From assembly GCA_016938815.1 (NCBI GenBank), contig JAFGTX010000066.1, forward strand, positions 1 through 64,000: 64,000 nt of DNA. The letters are read 5' to 3'. This document shows positions 15,753 to 23,754 of the stretch, piece after piece. Source of the stretch: Clostridia bacterium. GTDB lineage: Bacteria; Bacillota; Clostridia; Peptostreptococcales; Acidaminobacteraceae. The translations under genes were made by a program, and so were the position numbers. How positions within the stretch are numbered: position 1 is the first letter of the stretch; every line of letters begins with the position of its first letter. The notes beneath the pieces are model-generated. The model worked only from the letters and a program-made list of their open reading frames with translations, had not been told where the DNA came from and did not search any database.

Positions 15753-17708
15753 ATGGGTTTCATTAAAAACCATGCGCGCTTTTAATTCCTTGATATTTTT
15801 AAAGCGCCCTTTTTCGATATCCCTTTCAAGTTTTCGATCCTTGAAAGTCCTAAATAGCTGATCCATGTCGTAACCTACCGGATATAAGGTTTCCCTTGAA
15901 AAAACAAGTTTTAAGTCTTTCTCATCCACTTGATGCATTTGTTCGTCATGGAAAACAGTCACTTTGCCTGTAAAGCAATCCGCTTCGTAGACTAAGACTT
16001 CCGATTTCAACTGTCTAGAATAAACCCGGTCGCCCTGTTCAAAACTCGGTGGTCGTGTCGCTTGCGTCTCCTGAACCTCAGCTTCGGCCTCTGCTCTATC
16101 CTTAGAGGCTAAATACTGCTTTCTCAGCGATAAATACGCCTCTCGCGGCATGCCCGCATGATGAAGTTCATGCTCCACGCCGTTTTCCGCAATGCGTTTT
16201 GCACGGTTAATAACCTTATCAGACACGCCCAGCTTTTTAACAATCCAGTAAGCATTACTCTCACCGGCAATGCCCATACGCAACTTGTATTTTGGCGCCA
16301 AGGTCTCTCGATCGAAATCCATGGATGCATTTTCAAAACCTTCTCTTCTTTCTGAAAAATCTTTGATTTCGCCATAATGGGTAGAGACCACGGTATAAGC
16401 ACCCTTTTCAAAAAGCGCTTCTAAAATGCTGATACCCAGTGCTGCGCCATCAAGAGGGTCCGTTCCCGTACCGATTTCATCGATCAAAAGCAAGCTTTTA
16501 GCATTGGCTTCGTTAAGCATTTGCGCCACCGCTTCCATATGACCGGAAAAGGTACTCAGGGAATTCTGCATACTCTGTCCATCGCCAATATCCGCTATGA
16601 TTTTTGAAAAGACAGGCAACTCACTGCCTTTTGCAGCAGGTATTTGAATACCACACTGATGCATCAATACCGCGATACCAACCATTTTTATACTCACCGT
16701 CTTTCCCCCGGTGTTGGGACCTGTGATGACGACGGTGTGGGTCGTATCCAGCGGCAAGAAATCGATCGGTACACACGCCTCACCAAGCGCCGGGTGTTTT
16801 AAATCTTTAAGATAAAATTGTCCTTCCGGCACCATTTTCGGCCGTACACCTTTTATGTCGATGCTGTATTTGCTCTTAGCAAAGATGAAATCAATTTGCC
16901 CCATTAATTGAAGATTCTGTTCTACTGCATGCTCTTCCAGCATGATCAAGCCAGATAGAGTTGAAAGTACTTGGAAACAAGCATTCTCTTCTTCAAGTTT
17001 GAAGGTTTCAAGTTCATCAGTCAAGGCATCGACACTGTTCAAGGTCATGTAGGCCGTCGAACCGGTAGACGATAGCTCCACCACGCGACCATTCACTCTC
17101 GAACGGCATTCGCTCTTGATCGGCAAGCAAAAGACACCGCTTTTCATCGTGTAAAACTGATCTTGCATCAAGCGTTTATTGTCCGAGGAGCTCATAAATT
17201 TATTCAAGCGTCCAATGATGCGTTCTTCAGTAATCTTAATCTGTCTTCTGACATTTTTCAGCTGACTACTGGCACGATCTGCAATGCGATTACCTTCTAT
17301 CGCAAATTCGATTTCGTCTTCAATATTTTTGAGGGGCGCCAAGTAGGTACTGTAGCCAAATAACATGGGCGCCTGATACTCATGCTTCTCCATGAATTGC
17401 TTCAACAATCGCGTGCTTCTTAAAAAATCACAAAAAGCATTCAGCTCTTCTGGTGACAAGCTGCTGCCGGCTTTTATCTTGGCAAAGTGATGACGGACAT
17501 CCTTTATACCATGAAGGGGTGCCGCACCTGAAGATTGGATAATCGTTACCCCTTCTTCCGTTTCATCCTGTAAGCGTTTAATTATTTTCGGATTGGTTTC
17601 AGGACTCAGGGTTTCTACATAAGCTTTACCTAGTGATGACGATGTCCGTAGTGCCAATGCTTCTTTTACTGTGTTAAATTCTAGTTTGTTAAGTGTTTTT
17701 GTATCCAT
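15735..17708 (-). CDS. MutS2-like DNA-binding ATPase lacking the Smr domain
   Basis: A 657-aa MutS2-family ATPase. The core and lever (about 1-300) are followed by the ATPase with GPNTGGKTV (Walker A, about 327), LLLIDEIGTGTDP (Walker B) and the STHYGEIK switch. MutS2 acts in recombination control or on stalled ribosomes, not in classic mismatch repair. Canonical MutS2 is about 785 aa and ends in an Smr nuclease; this protein stops about 130 residues earlier, after a KOW-like region (FEQGDRVYSRQLKSEVLV) and a basic tail. ATG 17708 has AGGAGAGAGAGC just before it; the 33 extra codons of the track ORF are not used. It could be a distinct MutS2 subfamily rather than a truncation. Confidence 0.88.
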   Translation of the reverse strand: MDTKTLNKLEFNTVKEALALRTSSSLGKAYVETLSPETNPKIIKRLQDETEEGVTIIQSSGAAPLHGIKDVRHHFAKIKAGSSLSPEELNAFCDFLRSTRLLKQFMEKHEYQAPMLFGYSTYLAPLKNIEDEIEFAIEGNRIADRASSQLKNVRRQIKITEERIIGRLNKFMSSSDNKRLMQDQFYTMKSGVFCLPIKSECRSRVNGRVVELSSTGSTAYMTLNSVDALTDELETFKLEEENACFQVLSTLSGLIMLEEHAVEQNLQLMGQIDFIFAKSKYSIDIKGVRPKMVPEGQFYLKDLKHPALGEACVPIDFLPLDTTHTVVITGPNTGGKTVSIKMVGIAVLMHQCGIQIPAAKGSELPVFSKIIADIGDGQSMQNSLSTFSGHMEAVAQMLNEANAKSLLLIDEIGTGTDPLDGAALGISILEALFEKGAYTVVSTHYGEIKDFSERREGFENASMDFDRETLAPKYKLRMGIAGESNAYWIVKKLGVSDKVINRAKRIAENGVEHELHHAGMPREAYLSLRKQYLASKDRAEAEAEVQETQATRPPSFEQGDRVYSRQLKSEVLVYEADCFTGKVTVFHDEQMHQVDEKDLKLVFSRETLYPVGYDMDQLFRTFKDRKLERDIEKGRFKNIKELKARMVFNETHKKKKY

Positions 17709-17778
17709 GCTCTCTCTCCTTTTTTTCAATCGTTGCCGAAAGACAAGCAGCACACTTGAGTGCACCTCATTTATAACG

Positions 17779-17808
17779 AAAAAAAATGCATAGCAATCGC
17801 TATGCATT
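17779..17808 (-). terminator. Distal intrinsic terminator downstream of the orphan sensor gene
   Basis: AATGCATAGC (17785-17794) and GCTATGCATT (17799-17808), perfect 10-bp stem with a 4-nt loop, followed on the minus strand by eight Ts. It is the second of two tandem terminators in the 291-bp gap upstream of mutS2-like. Confidence 0.88.
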
Positions 17809-17818
17809 CGGGTTCTCT

Positions 17819-17844
17819 AAAAACCACTTCTCATCAGAGGTGGT
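17819..17844 (-). terminator. Proximal terminator in the same gap
   Basis: ACCACTTCT (17823-17831) and AGAGGTGGT (17836-17844) pair with one G-U, followed on the minus strand by TTTTTAG. It stands 155 bp beyond the sensor stop codon. The 155 bp hold a six-codon ORF (ATG AGT GCA ATT GTT TTT TAA) behind GAGAGG, and nothing else I recognise. This could be a long 3' UTR or a short independent RNA. Confidence 0.65.
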
Positions 17845-17999
17845 AAGGTACTTCATACATCGATTGTCTTTCAACAAGCAAATAGGCGCAACAAACAGAC
17901 ACAGAGCCTGCGTTCACTACCTATTATTCATTTTTAGCTTTGTTAAAAAACAATTGCACTCATAAAATACCTCTCGTTATTTTTCAGTCATAGGATACA

Positions 18000-19103
18000 C
18001 TACTTTTCCTGTTCTGTCAAATGTCGATTGACCATGACGACCAAGAAAGCAAAAATACCGATAAACATAAGATTCAACAAGTAAAAACCACCTGTTTTCA
18101 GTAGCGTGTTTTTACCAATCGCCGCTTCATCGAAAACTGCAAGCGCCTTCCAATCGGTTCCACTTATTGGATGACCCACAACATAATCATTCTTTATCTT
18201 CTTCATAAAGGGATACGTCGCCCCTTCAAGAAATTCCGTCGATGACAATACACCTTCGTGCTCTAAGGACACCGCATCCGGCGTGACCGTTTGAAAATTT
18301 TCAATGACCCATGCTTCAGAACCACTGATTACAGAAAACTCATAATTCTGTTCAAAGGTATGCAAGCGCTGACGCAATTCCTCTACCGGAAACAAAATCG
18401 TCAAAAGGTAACGCTGTGAATTATCTTCATTCAGTTGCACAGTCTTACCATAATACAAGCCATCTTCCCCTGGCACGGTTTCAACACGCCATCGGTCTAA
18501 GTCTTCTGATTCCAACTCTAAAAAGTGTTCATAATAAGCAACAATGTCGCTACGCCCATTGCCGTCGATACCTTCGTCGTAAGGCGTAATCGCCGTATAG
18601 CCAAAAGGTGAACTCAGGACCAATTTGGCGCTAGGCGCCAAAGCTTGCTGTATAAAAGCCTGATCTTTATAGCCTTCGAAGACGCGATTCACTTCAATCC
18701 GCAAATCCGTTGGCATTGATTTCAGGTAATCTTTATAAAGCATCAACACATCCGCCTCATCCAAATCGATTTTGGCATTATAGGTTCTTTCGATATCCTC
18801 ATCATAACTCATCGAAGACATATGATAGTCTTCAATAATCGAACGCGCTTGTTGGTCACTGAGTTCCATAACAAACCAGGATTTGAAAATTTCTAGCGCT
18901 TGAGCATCCTGTTCAAAGGAGCGCCTCATAATTTGGACGTTCTCCTCTATCGTATCCATCAGCGCCTCTTTGACCACATACCGTTCATGAGCCACATGTG
19001 TGTAAACGCCATAATTACCTAATATAAGTGTCATTACAAAAGCCACAACAATGCCTGCCATAAGCCATTGTCGCGTGCTGAATTTATCAATAATCTGTTT
19101 CAT
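18000..19103 (-). CDS. Membrane protein with large extracytoplasmic sensor-like domain and no output domain
   Basis: TM1 spans about residues 13-32 and TM2 about 333-355. The roughly 300 residues between them should lie outside the cell. The layout is that of a Cache-type sensor in a chemoreceptor or histidine kinase, but the protein ends 12 residues after TM2, with no HAMP, kinase, MCP or cyclase part. I cannot assign a family. Conserved-looking pieces are GIDGNGRSDIVAYY and SGTDWKALAVF, the latter resembling the membrane-proximal strand of Cache domains. GGTGAC precedes the ATG. The DUF502 gene is 16 bp upstream on the same strand, so they are probably cotranscribed. It may signal through a partner, bind a ligand for transport, or be a truncated receptor. 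Confidence 0.7.
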   Translation of the reverse strand: MKQIIDKFSTRQWLMAGIVVAFVMTLILGNYGVYTHVAHERYVVKEALMDTIEENVQIMRRSFEQDAQALEIFKSWFVMELSDQQARSIIEDYHMSSMSYDEDIERTYNAKIDLDEADVLMLYKDYLKSMPTDLRIEVNRVFEGYKDQAFIQQALAPSAKLVLSSPFGYTAITPYDEGIDGNGRSDIVAYYEHFLELESEDLDRWRVETVPGEDGLYYGKTVQLNEDNSQRYLLTILFPVEELRQRLHTFEQNYEFSVISGSEAWVIENFQTVTPDAVSLEHEGVLSSTEFLEGATYPFMKKIKNDYVVGHPISGTDWKALAVFDEAAIGKNTLLKTGGFYLLNLMFIGIFAFLVVMVNRHLTEQEK

Positions 19104-19119
19104 TCTGTCACCATTATCC

Positions 19120-19716
19120 TTATTTAATTTCGTTTGGCGCCAATACCCCCAAAGAAATCACCATTTTAGTCGCTTCTTCTACTGTAATATTCAAATACTT
19201 CACTTCCTCTGGACTGACAAAAATCATGAATCCACTTGTCGGATTTGGTGTTGTCGGCACAAAAACAGCCAACATGTGCTCACCATCAATCATGACGTTG
19301 TCATTGGAAATGAAACCGATGCTTTGTGTGCCCTTTCTTGGGAAATCCACGAGCACGGGCTTCTTAAAGGCCACCTTTTCCTTTTTGAAAACCGAGTTGC
19401 TGATATCTCTTGTAGCATTATAGACAATCTGTGCGTATGGAATCTTTGCAATGACTTTTTCAAAAAGTGCAATCAGACGATTGCCCAAATACTGTTTAAC
19501 CAGCAGACCTGCACCGTAGACCAAAACAATCGTAATCAGAAATCCAAGCCCCACAATGCGCTTTCCGAATAGTTGTTTAATAACCGTTGAAAGTATGCCA
19601 TCTACAAAGAGAAAAGCCTTTACAAAAACATAAATCGTAATGGAAATCGGCAATATTGCCGACAATCCTGCCAAAAAAGTATTTACATAATGTTTTTTAA
19701 ACTGATCTTTCGGCAT
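19120..19716 (-). CDS. DUF502 family membrane protein
   Basis: A 198-aa protein with two hydrophobic helices near residues 15-35 and 55-80, followed by a soluble C-terminal domain. The family signature IPYAQIVYNATRDIS is present near 110, and VFVPTTPNPTSGFMIFV near 150. DUF502 has no established function. The track begins at a GTG; ATG 19716 has AGGTGG eight bases upstream and was preferred. The orphan sensor follows 16 bp downstream on the same strand. It diverges from the rluA-like gene with about 95 bp between. Confidence 0.87.
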   Translation of the reverse strand: MPKDQFKKHYVNTFLAGLSAILPISITIYVFVKAFLFVDGILSTVIKQLFGKRIVGLGFLITIVLVYGAGLLVKQYLGNRLIALFEKVIAKIPYAQIVYNATRDISNSVFKKEKVAFKKPVLVDFPRKGTQSIGFISNDNVMIDGEHMLAVFVPTTPNPTSGFMIFVSPEEVKYLNITVEEATKMVISLGVLAPNEIK

Positions 19717-19811
19717 CGTATCCGCCACCTTTTTTTATTTTATGATATCATTATAAAATAACGCTTAACAAAATACATCAAATACAATCATAATATTGAA
19801 AAGAGGTCAAC

Positions 19812-20507
19812 ATGTCAATATCAGATCAAATCATTTATGAAGATAAACATATTATTGTTTTGTCAAAACTTCCGGGACAACTCAGTCAGCCTGATAAAAT
19901 GAACCAAAGTAATTTGAAATCGGAGTTGGAGGATTATTTGCTGACATCTGGACAACGTCAAAAATCACCCTTTGTCGGTGTCATCCACCGACTGGATCGA
20001 CCTGTCGGCGGCGTCATGGTCTATGGCAAGACCAAAGAAGGCACGCGCGAGCTGAACAACCAACTACAAACGGATGCCTTTAAAAAAGTCTATCTCGCTG
20101 TGGTAAAAGGCATTCCAACCCCTGAACAAGGAAATTTACAACATTATTTGGTCAAGAATCAAAAATTGAATCTTTCCAAGGTTGTTCCTGAAAATACAGC
20201 CAACAGCAAAATGGCCTCACTCGATTATAGTGTGATTGACACCAAGACACACCCACATCTTGGTCCATGCAGCCTTATAAAGGTGACACTCCACACCGGA
20301 CGTCACCATCAAATCCGCGTCCAATTCGCCCATGTAGGTCATCCACTTCTAGGCGATACGAAATACGGCGAAAAAGACGGACAAGCGATTGGTCTTTGGG
20401 CCTATCAGCTGACTTTGAAAGTACCTTTCAAAGATGCCACGGAGACCTTCAGTAGACTTCCTGAAGATGCACCTTTTAGCCTATTTGATATGGCAAAATT
20501 GCGCTAG
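19812..20507 (+). CDS. RluA-family pseudouridine synthase
   Basis: Converts uridine to pseudouridine in rRNA or tRNA. The catalytic motif HRLDRPVGGVMVYGKT holds the conserved aspartate near residue 61, and GRHHQIRVQFAHVGHPLLGDTKYG is the typical late motif. There is no S4 domain, and at 231 aa it is a short RluA-type enzyme, so the exact target site cannot be told. GAGGTCAAC precedes the ATG. The stop codon overlaps that of thpR on the other strand: the shared CTAG gives TAG both ways. Confidence 0.93.
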   Translation: MSISDQIIYEDKHIIVLSKLPGQLSQPDKMNQSNLKSELEDYLLTSGQRQKSPFVGVIHRLDRPVGGVMVYGKTKEGTRELNNQLQTDAFKKVYLAVVKGIPTPEQGNLQHYLVKNQKLNLSKVVPENTANSKMASLDYSVIDTKTHPHLGPCSLIKVTLHTGRHHQIRVQFAHVGHPLLGDTKYGEKDGQAIGLWAYQLTLKVPFKDATETFSRLPEDAPFSLFDMAKLR

Positions 20508-21031
20508 TCCAACGATTTAATATATAGAGGGGTGTATCTGAGCACCCCCGTTTCAGAACTGCTCTCCATCAAGGCAAGAGACTTTACCTGAACCTGGCAC
20601 TTCTCTTTGAATGCCGGTAAGCCATCAATAACAACCTGGCGTCCCAAGGTGATATGCGGTGTATAGGCTTGTTCCTCCACCGTTTGCAAAATACTTTCTA
20701 CCGCACAACGAATCCGTTCGTGCAAAACATTCAAGGCTTCCGATGGCTCTATGCCGACCCATGGAATGCACTTGCTTTTCTTTTGGAAAGAGCCAATCCG
20801 ATCCAAGGTGATTGTAAAACCTGACATATCCTTTACCGCCTCGACTACGGCTAGCCAAAGCGGTTCAACTAGATCATCATCCACCATCCCAAGAAATTTT
20901 ATCGTCAAATGAAAATTTTCCTTGTCATGAAATTTACCGCTTTTCGCTTGATGCATCACCGACTTTTGAGCAGTACTCAGAACCGCCTTGACATCATCCT
21001 CAAAGGGTATTGCAAAAAAAATACGTTTCAT
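20504..21031 (-). CDS. thpR: RNA 2',3'-cyclic phosphodiesterase (2H family, ThpR/LigT)
   Basis: A 175-aa 2H phosphoesterase with both catalytic motifs: HLTIKFLG near residue 42 and HITLGR near 128. It opens 2',3'-cyclic phosphates on RNA ends; in cells its role is poorly known. GGAGGTG lies four bases before ATG 21031, so the eight extra residues in the track ORF are not used. Its end overlaps the rluA-like gene by 4 bp in convergent orientation. Length is typical (175-180 aa). Confidence 0.92.
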   Translation of the reverse strand: MKRIFFAIPFEDDVKAVLSTAQKSVMHQAKSGKFHDKENFHLTIKFLGMVDDDLVEPLWLAVVEAVKDMSGFTITLDRIGSFQKKSKCIPWVGIEPSEALNVLHERIRCAVESILQTVEEQAYTPHITLGRQVVIDGLPAFKEKCQVQVKSLALMESSSETGVLRYTPLYIKSLD

Positions 21032-21105
21032 AAGGCACCTCCTGCAGACTCTCATGTAGTAAGTATACGTCAGCCTTTTTACAAGGGCAAGTCTCTTCCC
21101 TCATG

Positions 21106-21135
21106 TTGACGTATGCAACCTTTAATCTTTATAAT
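21106..21135 (+). promoter_or_regulatory. Sigma-A promoter of the GAF protein gene
   Basis: TTGACG (21106-21111), 18-bp spacer, TATAAT (21130-21135). It lies 30 bp before the ATG at 21165, which has CAGGAGG upstream. Confidence 0.8.
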
Positions 21136-21164
21136 AGTAGGAGAAAATCACTCAGGAGGTATTT

Positions 21165-21674
21165 ATGTTAAAAGAAATCAGTGAACTTACATTTAAAGAT
21201 AAAAAACAAATGTACAATTTTATGAAAATGCGTCTCACCGCACTCATCGGTGAAGAATCAGACTGGTTGGCCAATCTCTCCAACGCTTCCGCACTCATGT
21301 GGCAAATTCTAGATGATATCAACTGGTCGGGATTCTATCTCATGAAAAACGGAAAACTGGTTCTAGGACCCTTTCAAGGAAAACCGGCCTGTGTCAACAT
21401 TGAGGTCGGAAAGGGCGTTTGTGGCACGGCTGCTTCCACCAAGGTATACCAACTCGTTAAAGACGTTCACGACTTCCCTGGGCACATCGCCTGCGATTCT
21501 GCTTCTAACTCCGAAGTCGTCATCCCAATCATCATCGACGGCACCGTCGTTGGCGTACTGGACATTGACAGCCCTTCGCTGAACCGATTTGACCACGAGG
21601 ACGTCGAAGGCTTAACCAAGTTTGTCGATATCCTCATCAAATACATCGATTTTGAAAGCGCTTTAAACCGATAA
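21165..21674 (+). CDS. GAF-domain free methionine-(R)-sulfoxide reductase (fRMsr-like)
   Basis: A single GAF domain of 169 aa. fRMsr enzymes reduce free methionine-R-sulfoxide with three cysteines in the pocket. Here the cysteines are in GKPACVNIEVGKGVCGTAA (about 80-95) and HIACDSASNSEVVIP (about 110-125), the family pattern. In an anaerobe this would repair oxidised free methionine. It has its own promoter and terminator. A methionine-type transporter pair lies just downstream on the other strand, which fits a methionine theme, but they are not cotranscribed. Confidence 0.9.
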   Translation: MLKEISELTFKDKKQMYNFMKMRLTALIGEESDWLANLSNASALMWQILDDINWSGFYLMKNGKLVLGPFQGKPACVNIEVGKGVCGTAASTKVYQLVKDVHDFPGHIACDSASNSEVVIPIIIDGTVVGVLDIDSPSLNRFDHEDVEGLTKFVDILIKYIDFESALNR

Positions 21675-21680
21675 AACAAA

Positions 21681-21725
21681 AAATGCAAAGGAGCACCCGC
21701 TGAAGTGCTCCTTTTCGCATTTCTT
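21681..21725 (+). terminator. Terminator of the fRMsr-like gene
   Basis: GGAGCAC (21690-21696) and GTGCTCC (21705-21711), followed by TTTT. An outer AAATGC/GCATTT pair extends the stem. Convergent with the metS-like gene. Confidence 0.8.
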
Positions 21726-21757
21726 TTTATCAAATTTATATAAACCACATTTGTTTT

Positions 21758-21859
21758 TTATGCTTCTTTTTTGTTAAATGCTAAATTGATCAAATAAATG
21801 AAACCTGCTAAATAAAATCCGATGACCAAAGTCATCATAACCATTGATTGAATTGACAT
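21758..21859 (-). CDS. metS: MetS-like small subunit of NSS amino-acid transporter
   Basis: A 33-codon gene absent from the ORF track. It encodes MSIQSMVMMTLVIGF followed by more hydrophobic residues and a basic end (NKKEA): one transmembrane helix with a lysine-rich cytoplasmic tail. Its start overlaps the stop of the NSS transporter by one base (TAATG). Small single-helix partners of this size and position (MetS with MetP in Corynebacterium) are required for the function of some NSS transporters. The assignment rests on size, topology and translational coupling; the family sequence itself is too short for certainty by eye. Confidence 0.8.
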   Translation of the reverse strand: MSIQSMVMMTLVIGFYLAGFIYLINLAFNKKEA

Positions 21860-23355
21860 TATTCAGCCACCCCTTCCATTGCTTCTTCAGCATTCTTGTG
21901 GGACATTTTATTAGCGAACAGTTTGTTCGTTGAAAATGCAAATACAAACAGAATTGCAAACTGCACAAGAATTGTGCCTACACTGAACACTTCTTTTGGA
22001 TCTAACCAGCTATCTGGATACCATGTACTCGCTTGCCACATCCACCAGCCAAGTAAAATAACGAAGATGAAAGGAATCATATACATCGTATACGTCCACC
22101 ATTTTGGTACTTTTAAGTCTGCCCATGGTGCATTGATGATTTCCGTTCTGATCTTTTCTGGACCATAGTTAATCATTGCCAACGCTACAAATAGGCCACT
22201 CACTAGAAGCGCTACACCCCATACCCAGTCTTGGTTGTCTAGGATATTCAAACTATAAGCCGATGGAATTCCTAATAAGAAACCAAAACCTGTTACGATC
22301 AATGTCGACTTTTGTCTGTTTAAACCTGCATCCATGAAAGTACGAACACCTACTTCGATCATAGGAAGTAATGAAGATAAGGCTGCAATCGCCATAGCTA
22401 AGAAGAAGACCGCTGCTACCAATTGACCAAATGGCATTGTTGTAAATAATTGTGCCAAGTAGATAAATGTCAATCCAGAGTTACCTGCGCTAAGTACTTC
22501 ACCTGCAAATTCTGGGCTAGGTGATAATGCGAAGATCGCACTCATAACGGTTACACCTGCTAAAAGCGCACCTACATTATTACCAAATCCCATAATCGCA
22601 CAGTTACATGGAATATCTTCTTTCGCATGCGTATAAACCGCATAAGTGATAATGAAACCCCAGCCTGCGCCTGTCGACCAAGCACACTGTGTGAATGCTT
22701 CCAACCAGATTTTCGGATTCGAAAGCATCGCAATATCTGGGTTGAAAAGATACTGTAAACCTTGTAATGCACCTGGTAATGTGACCGCTCTCACAAACGC
22801 ACCAATCAAGAGTACAAATAACATTGGAATCATAATCTTGCTGGCTTTTTCAATACCACCAGAAACACCTTTGTAGATAATAATTGTTGCAATCGCCATT
22901 GAGATAAAGTGGAATAGAATCGTTTGCGATGGCGTCGTCGTAAACGTCTTCCAGATGACTTCCGTCATTTCAGTTGTTGAATTTGGTGCAAAAGCGCCAG
23001 TTAGCGCCAAGGTGAAATACTTCACGCACCAGCCCATGACCACCGAATAATAAAACATGATCAATAAGCACACACCAACAATCCAAGTACCCATCCATGT
23101 GAATTTCTTTCCAAGGAAATCCCTAAAACCAGCAATAGCACCGTATCCAGTTTTCTTACCAATAACCATTTCAGCCATTAATAATGGAATACCCCAAGTG
23201 AATAGCGCAATCGTCCACGCTATGATAAAGGGGCCACCACCATTTGCCGCGGCTACTCTTGGAAAACGCCAGATGTTTCCAGTCCCTATTGCCATACCAA
23301 TACTTGCTGCAATGAAGCCCCATCTACTGCTCCATTGTTCTTGTCCTTTACTCAC
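21859..23355 (-). CDS. NSS-family sodium:amino acid symporter (MetP-like)
   Basis: A 498-aa member of the neurotransmitter:sodium symporter family, with about 11-12 helices. The TM1 signature GMAIGTGNIWRFPRV with NGGG following is exact for the family and lines the sodium and substrate sites. With a MetS-like partner immediately downstream, methionine or alanine is the likely cargo, but the substrate is inferred. GGAGG lies eight bases before GTG 23355, and the sequence from there begins SKGQEQWSSRWG, the usual NSS N-terminus; the 28 extra track codons are therefore rejected. Upstream is copy A of a 278-bp leader that also precedes the TSUP gene, with a terminator-like hairpin about 50 bp before the start. 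Confidence 0.92.
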   Translation of the reverse strand: MSKGQEQWSSRWGFIAASIGMAIGTGNIWRFPRVAAANGGGPFIIAWTIALFTWGIPLLMAEMVIGKKTGYGAIAGFRDFLGKKFTWMGTWIVGVCLLIMFYYSVVMGWCVKYFTLALTGAFAPNSTTEMTEVIWKTFTTTPSQTILFHFISMAIATIIIYKGVSGGIEKASKIMIPMLFVLLIGAFVRAVTLPGALQGLQYLFNPDIAMLSNPKIWLEAFTQCAWSTGAGWGFIITYAVYTHAKEDIPCNCAIMGFGNNVGALLAGVTVMSAIFALSPSPEFAGEVLSAGNSGLTFIYLAQLFTTMPFGQLVAAVFFLAMAIAALSSLLPMIEVGVRTFMDAGLNRQKSTLIVTGFGFLLGIPSAYSLNILDNQDWVWGVALLVSGLFVALAMINYGPEKIRTEIINAPWADLKVPKWWTYTMYMIPFIFVILLGWWMWQASTWYPDSWLDPKEVFSVGTILVQFAILFVFAFSTNKLFANKMSHKNAEEAMEGVAE

Positions 23356-23385
23356 GAATAAAACCTCCACCCTTGTTAGTTTCAT

Positions 23386-23663
23386 AACAATCCAGATTAT
23401 TAAAAATGCATTCGCGAACATTCTGTACTCCGAATGCATTTATTAACTTTCTGTAATTTTATGATCACTGCTCATTTATTATGTTATCTCAATAATTTTG
23501 ACATTGCAAGGTTTTTGAAGGTTTCTTAGTATAATATTACGTTTTGTTAATAATTTAAATCTTAACTATTACAAACTCGTAATAATTCGAGCATTTGAAA
23601 ACATCGCTTGAATTTTCAGTCAACCGTATATTTACTCGGCTACTGCGTCACCAGGATTAATAA
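23386..23663 (-). repeat. Leader repeat copy A, upstream of the NSS transporter
   Basis: This 278-bp stretch aligns collinearly with 24727-25003. Identical runs include ATTGCAAGGTTTTTGAAGGT and CGAACATTCTGTACT; the block TTGAATTTTCAGTCAAC recurs 55 bp beyond the core in both copies. Each copy lies directly upstream of a leftward transporter gene, so it is probably a duplicated promoter-leader giving common control. It contains no ORF of note. Confidence 0.85.
23404..23441 (-). promoter_or_regulatory. Terminator-like hairpin in leader copy A
   Basis: AAATGCATTCG (23404-23414) pairs with CGAATGCATTT (23431-23441); on the minus strand it is followed by TTAATAAT, extending a run of five Ts. It stands 49 bp before the NSS start codon, a position expected of an attenuator. 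Compared with copy B, one base pair is lost from both arms together, so the stem is kept. Confidence 0.55.
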
Positions 23664-23700
23664 AAAAAATCCGTCTATGCACATGGCATACGGACGGATT
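23662..23700 (-). terminator. Terminator of the TSUP gene
   Basis: AATCCGTC (23668-23675) pairs with GACGGATT (23693-23700) with TATGC/GCATA inside, followed on the minus strand by eight Ts. It is 54 bp past the TSUP stop and adjoins leader copy A. Confidence 0.88.
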
Positions 23701-23754
23701 GTTTGATTTTTATTTATTTCAGCTATATGTTTCAATGGATTTCTTAATCCTCAA

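Noticed and set aside
17900-17960. sRNA promoter near the six-codon ORF
   Set aside because: A TTGTTT and a TGAATA-like box occur on the minus strand but match the consensus poorly, so no promoter is called.
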